Positions 61,775 through 64,000 of a DNA stretch of 64,000 nt are shown here, one piece after another. The notes beneath the pieces are model-generated. The model had not been told where the DNA came from, searched no databases, and saw nothing but the letters and a program-made list of their open reading frames with translations. A program made the translations under genes and the position numbers. Numbering within the stretch: position 1 is the stretch's first letter; each line of letters starts with the position of its first letter. Source of the stretch: Pseudorasbora parva (taxonomy: Eukaryota; Chordata; Actinopteri; Cypriniformes; Gobionidae); contig NC_090178.1 of the NCBI RefSeq assembly GCF_024679245.1, positions 19,183,713 through 19,247,712 on the forward strand, read 5' to 3'.

Positions 61775-62744
61775 GTGTAGTAAGATATAGTTGTTCAGTC
61801 AACCGGAAATGGACAGAAGACAACAACATTGATGTTATTCCTCCTTGTTATCCTGGTAATAATTGTGGCTTGATAGACAGATAAATTTTTCTTAACTATT
61901 GTTATTTAACTTTATTTTTTACTCGCATATATAGGTACATATTTATATATATATATTTTCTTTTTAATATATTTTAGTGTGTGGAATGAATACAGAGGTT
62001 TCTTCTGGAGGCAGAGTCTTTGGTGGGAAGCCAGCACGTCTGGGGCAGATTCCTTGGCAGCTCTTACATAATACATATACCAGAGGTGGTGCATCTCTGA
62101 TCAGTGATTACTGGGCTCTAACAGCTGCTCATGTAGTGGATGGATTTGAAAATTACAATATGACTTGGCTTGGAGGAATAATTGATAACGAGTACAAAAC
62201 CCCAGTCAATATGGAGGCCGAGAAGATCATTATTCACCCAAATTATCATAGGGCTGGTCATGGTGGTATTCAAACCAACTTTGATAATGACATTGCTCTG
62301 ATCAAAATGTCTGCCAAGGTGCCACTCGGTCCAAACATCAGGCCAGTGTGTCTTCCAAACAAAACACATGAACCTGTATTGGAGGGCACGATGGGTACAA
62401 TATCGGGTTTTGGAGGGTTTGAGCAGCGCTTAATAAGTAAACGTTTACGTTATGGGCATGTTCAGGAATATACTCTTGACAAGTGTGAATCAGGGGATCT
62501 GACTGTCACTGATAACATGTTCTGTGCTGGAGATGATGTTAAAAGTATTGACAGTTGTAAAGGTGACAGTGGGGGTCCTTTGTTCTTCCCCATGTTGGGC
62601 TATGGAACTAAAGAGCAGCCCTACGAGGTGAGGGGCATTGTGTCGTGGGGTCCTGAAAGATGTGGTAATACAGTCTCTAAAGGTTTCTACACAAAAGTGC
62701 AGAACTACCTGGACTGGATCAGTGAAACAATGGCAAATAATTAG
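56058..62744 (+). CDS. c1r: Complement C1r-like serine protease
   Basis: Eleven exons: 56058-56083, 56276-56477, 56688-56862, 57501-57635, 60494-60696, 60778-60922, 61060-61178, 61314-61392, 61473-61607, 61781-61855, 61978-62744; 2061 bp, 686 aa; phases match c1s exon for exon. A signal peptide ([18 protein letters not shown]) is formed over exons 1 and 2; this first exon is inferred from phase, donor and hydrophobicity. Then CUB1 (about 20-134), Ca-binding EGF (135-179, DIDEC), CUB2 (180-295), CCP1, CCP2, protease with R444-V445, His483, Asp536, Ser629 and S1 Asp623. C1r-like traits: [10 protein letters not shown] and FYQAVDIDEC in CUB1/EGF, LPNGHF in CCP2. C1r activates itself and then C1s in the C1 complex. 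CUB2 has lost the Asp found in the C-x-x-D region (C241 followed by LFHWLQ). Exon 9 has a weak donor (GTCAGA). The c1r/c1s split rests on the upstream domains, since the protease exons are near-copies. Confidence 0.82.
58038..58230. mobile_element. Half of a TTAA-bordered MITE
   Basis: Starts TTAAAGGGTTAGTTCACCC and runs through GATGGCTCAGAAAGGCC, like the left arms at 14505 and 62990; the right arm is absent, replaced by the Tc1-like copy. Confidence 0.75.
58231..59420 (-). pseudogene. Tc1/mariner-like transposase remnant
   Basis: The minus strand holds an end CACCTAAAGGATTTTTAGGA and fragments of a Tc1-like transposase: [31 protein letters not shown], then [20 protein letters not shown]. 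The frame has stops, is split by the MITE at 58756-59109, and is cut off at 58231 before the end of the catalytic domain. It lies in c1r intron 4. Confidence 0.85.
58756..59109 (+). mobile_element. hAT-like MITE, copy 3, with 8-bp target duplication
   Basis: Begins TAGCCTTACAAGCCAGACCC, ends CTAGATTTTTAGGCTAG. Flanks CCGCATAC (58748-58755) and CCACATAC (59110-59117) are an 8-bp duplication with one change. Inserted into the Tc1-like remnant, so it is younger. Confidence 0.85.
59463..59993. repeat. Microsatellite cluster (CA)n, dispersed repeat, (CA)n, (TA)n
   Basis: (CA)n at about 59466-59547, a dispersed repeat at 59549-59801 (also at 10205-10385), (CA)n at 59803-59893 and (TA)n at 59909-59993, all in c1r intron 4. 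Confidence 0.93.
61676..61774. repeat. c1r: (TTTC)n microsatellite forming a splice-acceptor tract
   Basis: About 24 TTTC units end 6 bases before the acceptor GTGTAG of c1r exon 10 (61781). Confidence 0.97.
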
Positions 62745-62914
62745 CATACACTGTGCAAGTCAAGACAATATCAGTGTTTAATGATACGATCAGGTTCAAT
62801 AATGTGCATAATGAAAAAAAAAGTGTTTTGTATTTCAGGCAGGCAATTTAAATTAAATGAAACTGGAACCTTTTCTGGAGTCTAACTGGAGTCTTTTCAG
62901 ATTTGTCGCTTAAA

Positions 62915-62920
62915 AATAAA
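62915..62920 (+). terminator. c1r: AATAAA polyadenylation signal of c1r
   Basis: AATAAA about 170 bp after the c1r stop; another AATAAA follows near 62945. Confidence 0.5.
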
Positions 62921-62989
62921 CTATACCTCCCTCTGCTGGGTTAAAAATAAAGTTAGTAACACTTTACAATACATGTGCACTAATATGCA

Positions 62990-63762
62990 TTAAAGGGTTA
63001 GTTCACCCAAAATGAAAATTATTTCATTAATTACTAACCCTTATGTCGTTGGACACCTTTAAGACCTTCGTTCATCTTCGGAACACAAATGAAGATATTT
63101 TTGTTGAATTCTGATGGCTGAAAAAGGCTTCAGAAAGGCCTCCATTGGCATTCAGTATATTTCCACTGACCCATTCACAAGACCCATAAAGGCACTAAAA
63201 ACGTCGTTACAAAGTCCAACTCACTACAGTGGTTCTACAATAACTTTACAATGCGGCAAAAATAGTTACTGTGCGCACACAAACAAAATAACGACTTTAT
63301 CCGCCAAGTTATTGACGTGAACTTGACGCATGCGCGAGAATATGACGCAGGTACACCGTTTAATTAATGAAAAGGAGGAGCGCCGCTATCGCGAGAGTTC
63401 CAGGTGAGTTCATGTCTGAGACCTACACAGAAGACAATAACTTGGCAGATAGAGTCATTATTTAGATTTTTTTTGCGCACAAAAACTATTCTCGTCGTTT
63501 GATAAAATTATTGTAGAGCCACTGTAGTGAGATGGACTTTGTGACGACGTCTTTAGTGCCTTTTATGGGTCTTGTGAGTGGGTCAGTGGGAATGTACTGA
63601 ATGCCAATGGAGGCCTTTCTGAAGCCTTTCTCAGCATCAGCTTTCAACAAATATATCTTCATTTGTGTTCCGAAGATGAACGAAGGTGTTACGGGTCTCC
63701 AACGACATGAGGGTGAGTAATTAACGAAATAATTTTAATTTTTGGGAGAACTAACCCTTTAA
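62990..63762. mobile_element. TTAA-bordered palindromic MITE after c1r
   Basis: Complete: starts TTAAAGGGTTAGTTCACCC and ends GGAGAACTAACCCTTTAA; arms pair over GAACACAAATGAAGATAT, AGGCCTCCATTGGCATTCAG, CACTACAGTGG; centre near 63370. The palindromic sequence also gives ATGCAT on both outer sides. Confidence 0.85.
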
Positions 63763-64000
63763 TGCATGCTTATGTATGCAATGCAGTGTTAATGTATGAC
63801 TCGTGAAGAACTAAACCATTAATTATTAATGGTTACTGCATCAGCAATGGTAACACGCTATAATAACTTTCATTAATAAATATTATATTATACATTACTT
63901 AAAATGCTTACAAATGTCATATAATGGCGCACTTTTTAATCCACAAATGCTTTTGACAGATGGTTTACACTGATTAAAAGCTTCATTAATAAATCACAAA
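63763..64000. other. Unassigned DNA at window end
   Basis: AT-rich, with TTCATTAATAAA-like repeats; no gene signal. Confidence 0.4.

Overview
The window is vertebrate nuclear DNA, almost certainly from a cyprinid-type teleost fish. Genes have short exons with GT/AG introns and AATAAA signals. Introns are full of long (TA)n, (CA)n, (CT)n and tetranucleotide runs, and of palindromic repeats that begin TTAAAGGGTTAGTTCACCC, a repeat style I associate with carp- and zebrafish-like genomes. No bacterial or phage content is seen. 

Layout, left to right. (1) 1-8619: repeat-filled DNA, at least partly intron, with no exon found. (2) 8620-23055, + strand: the last 12 coding exons of ptpn6 (SHP-1 tyrosine phosphatase), from the C-terminal SH2 domain through the PTP domain to the tail; the N-SH2 exons lie outside the window or were not found. 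(3) 24563-28048, +: a complete 4-exon cellular retinol-binding protein of RBP5 type. (4) 40539-30098, - strand: an 8-exon TNF-receptor-superfamily gene (LTBR/CD40-like, 290 aa as read), its introns swollen by nested transposons and a dead LINE. (5) 47114-55322, +: an 11-exon complement protease, C1s-like (680 aa). (6) 56058-62744, +: a second 11-exon complement protease, C1r-like (686 aa), head-to-tail behind it. (7) 62745-64000: repeats only. PTPN6, LTBR, C1S, C1R and RBP5 all lie in human 12p13, so this is conserved synteny of an immune-rich block. 

How the genes relate. C1r and C1s are the two proteases of the classical complement C1 complex; each here has the order CUB-EGF-CUB-CCP-CCP-serine protease, identical intron phases and a single-exon protease domain. 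SHP-1 damps signalling from immune receptors; the TNFR-family protein has a TRAF6-type motif at its tail. RBP5 is a cytosolic retinoid carrier and a positional neighbour only. 

Most notable observations: the protease exons of c1s and c1r are both 767 bp and share a 66-bp identical tract although their upstream domains are strongly diverged, suggesting exon-limited gene conversion; the c1s CUB1 has an extra cysteine pair; an interferon-response-like element sits just before the c1s start; the TNFR gene has a TATA box and a good Kozak start but no signal peptide; two exons use microsatellites as their polypyrimidine tract; and three copies of one small element have clear 8-bp target duplications. 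All exon joins were read by eye and checked for phase; none was tested against transcripts.
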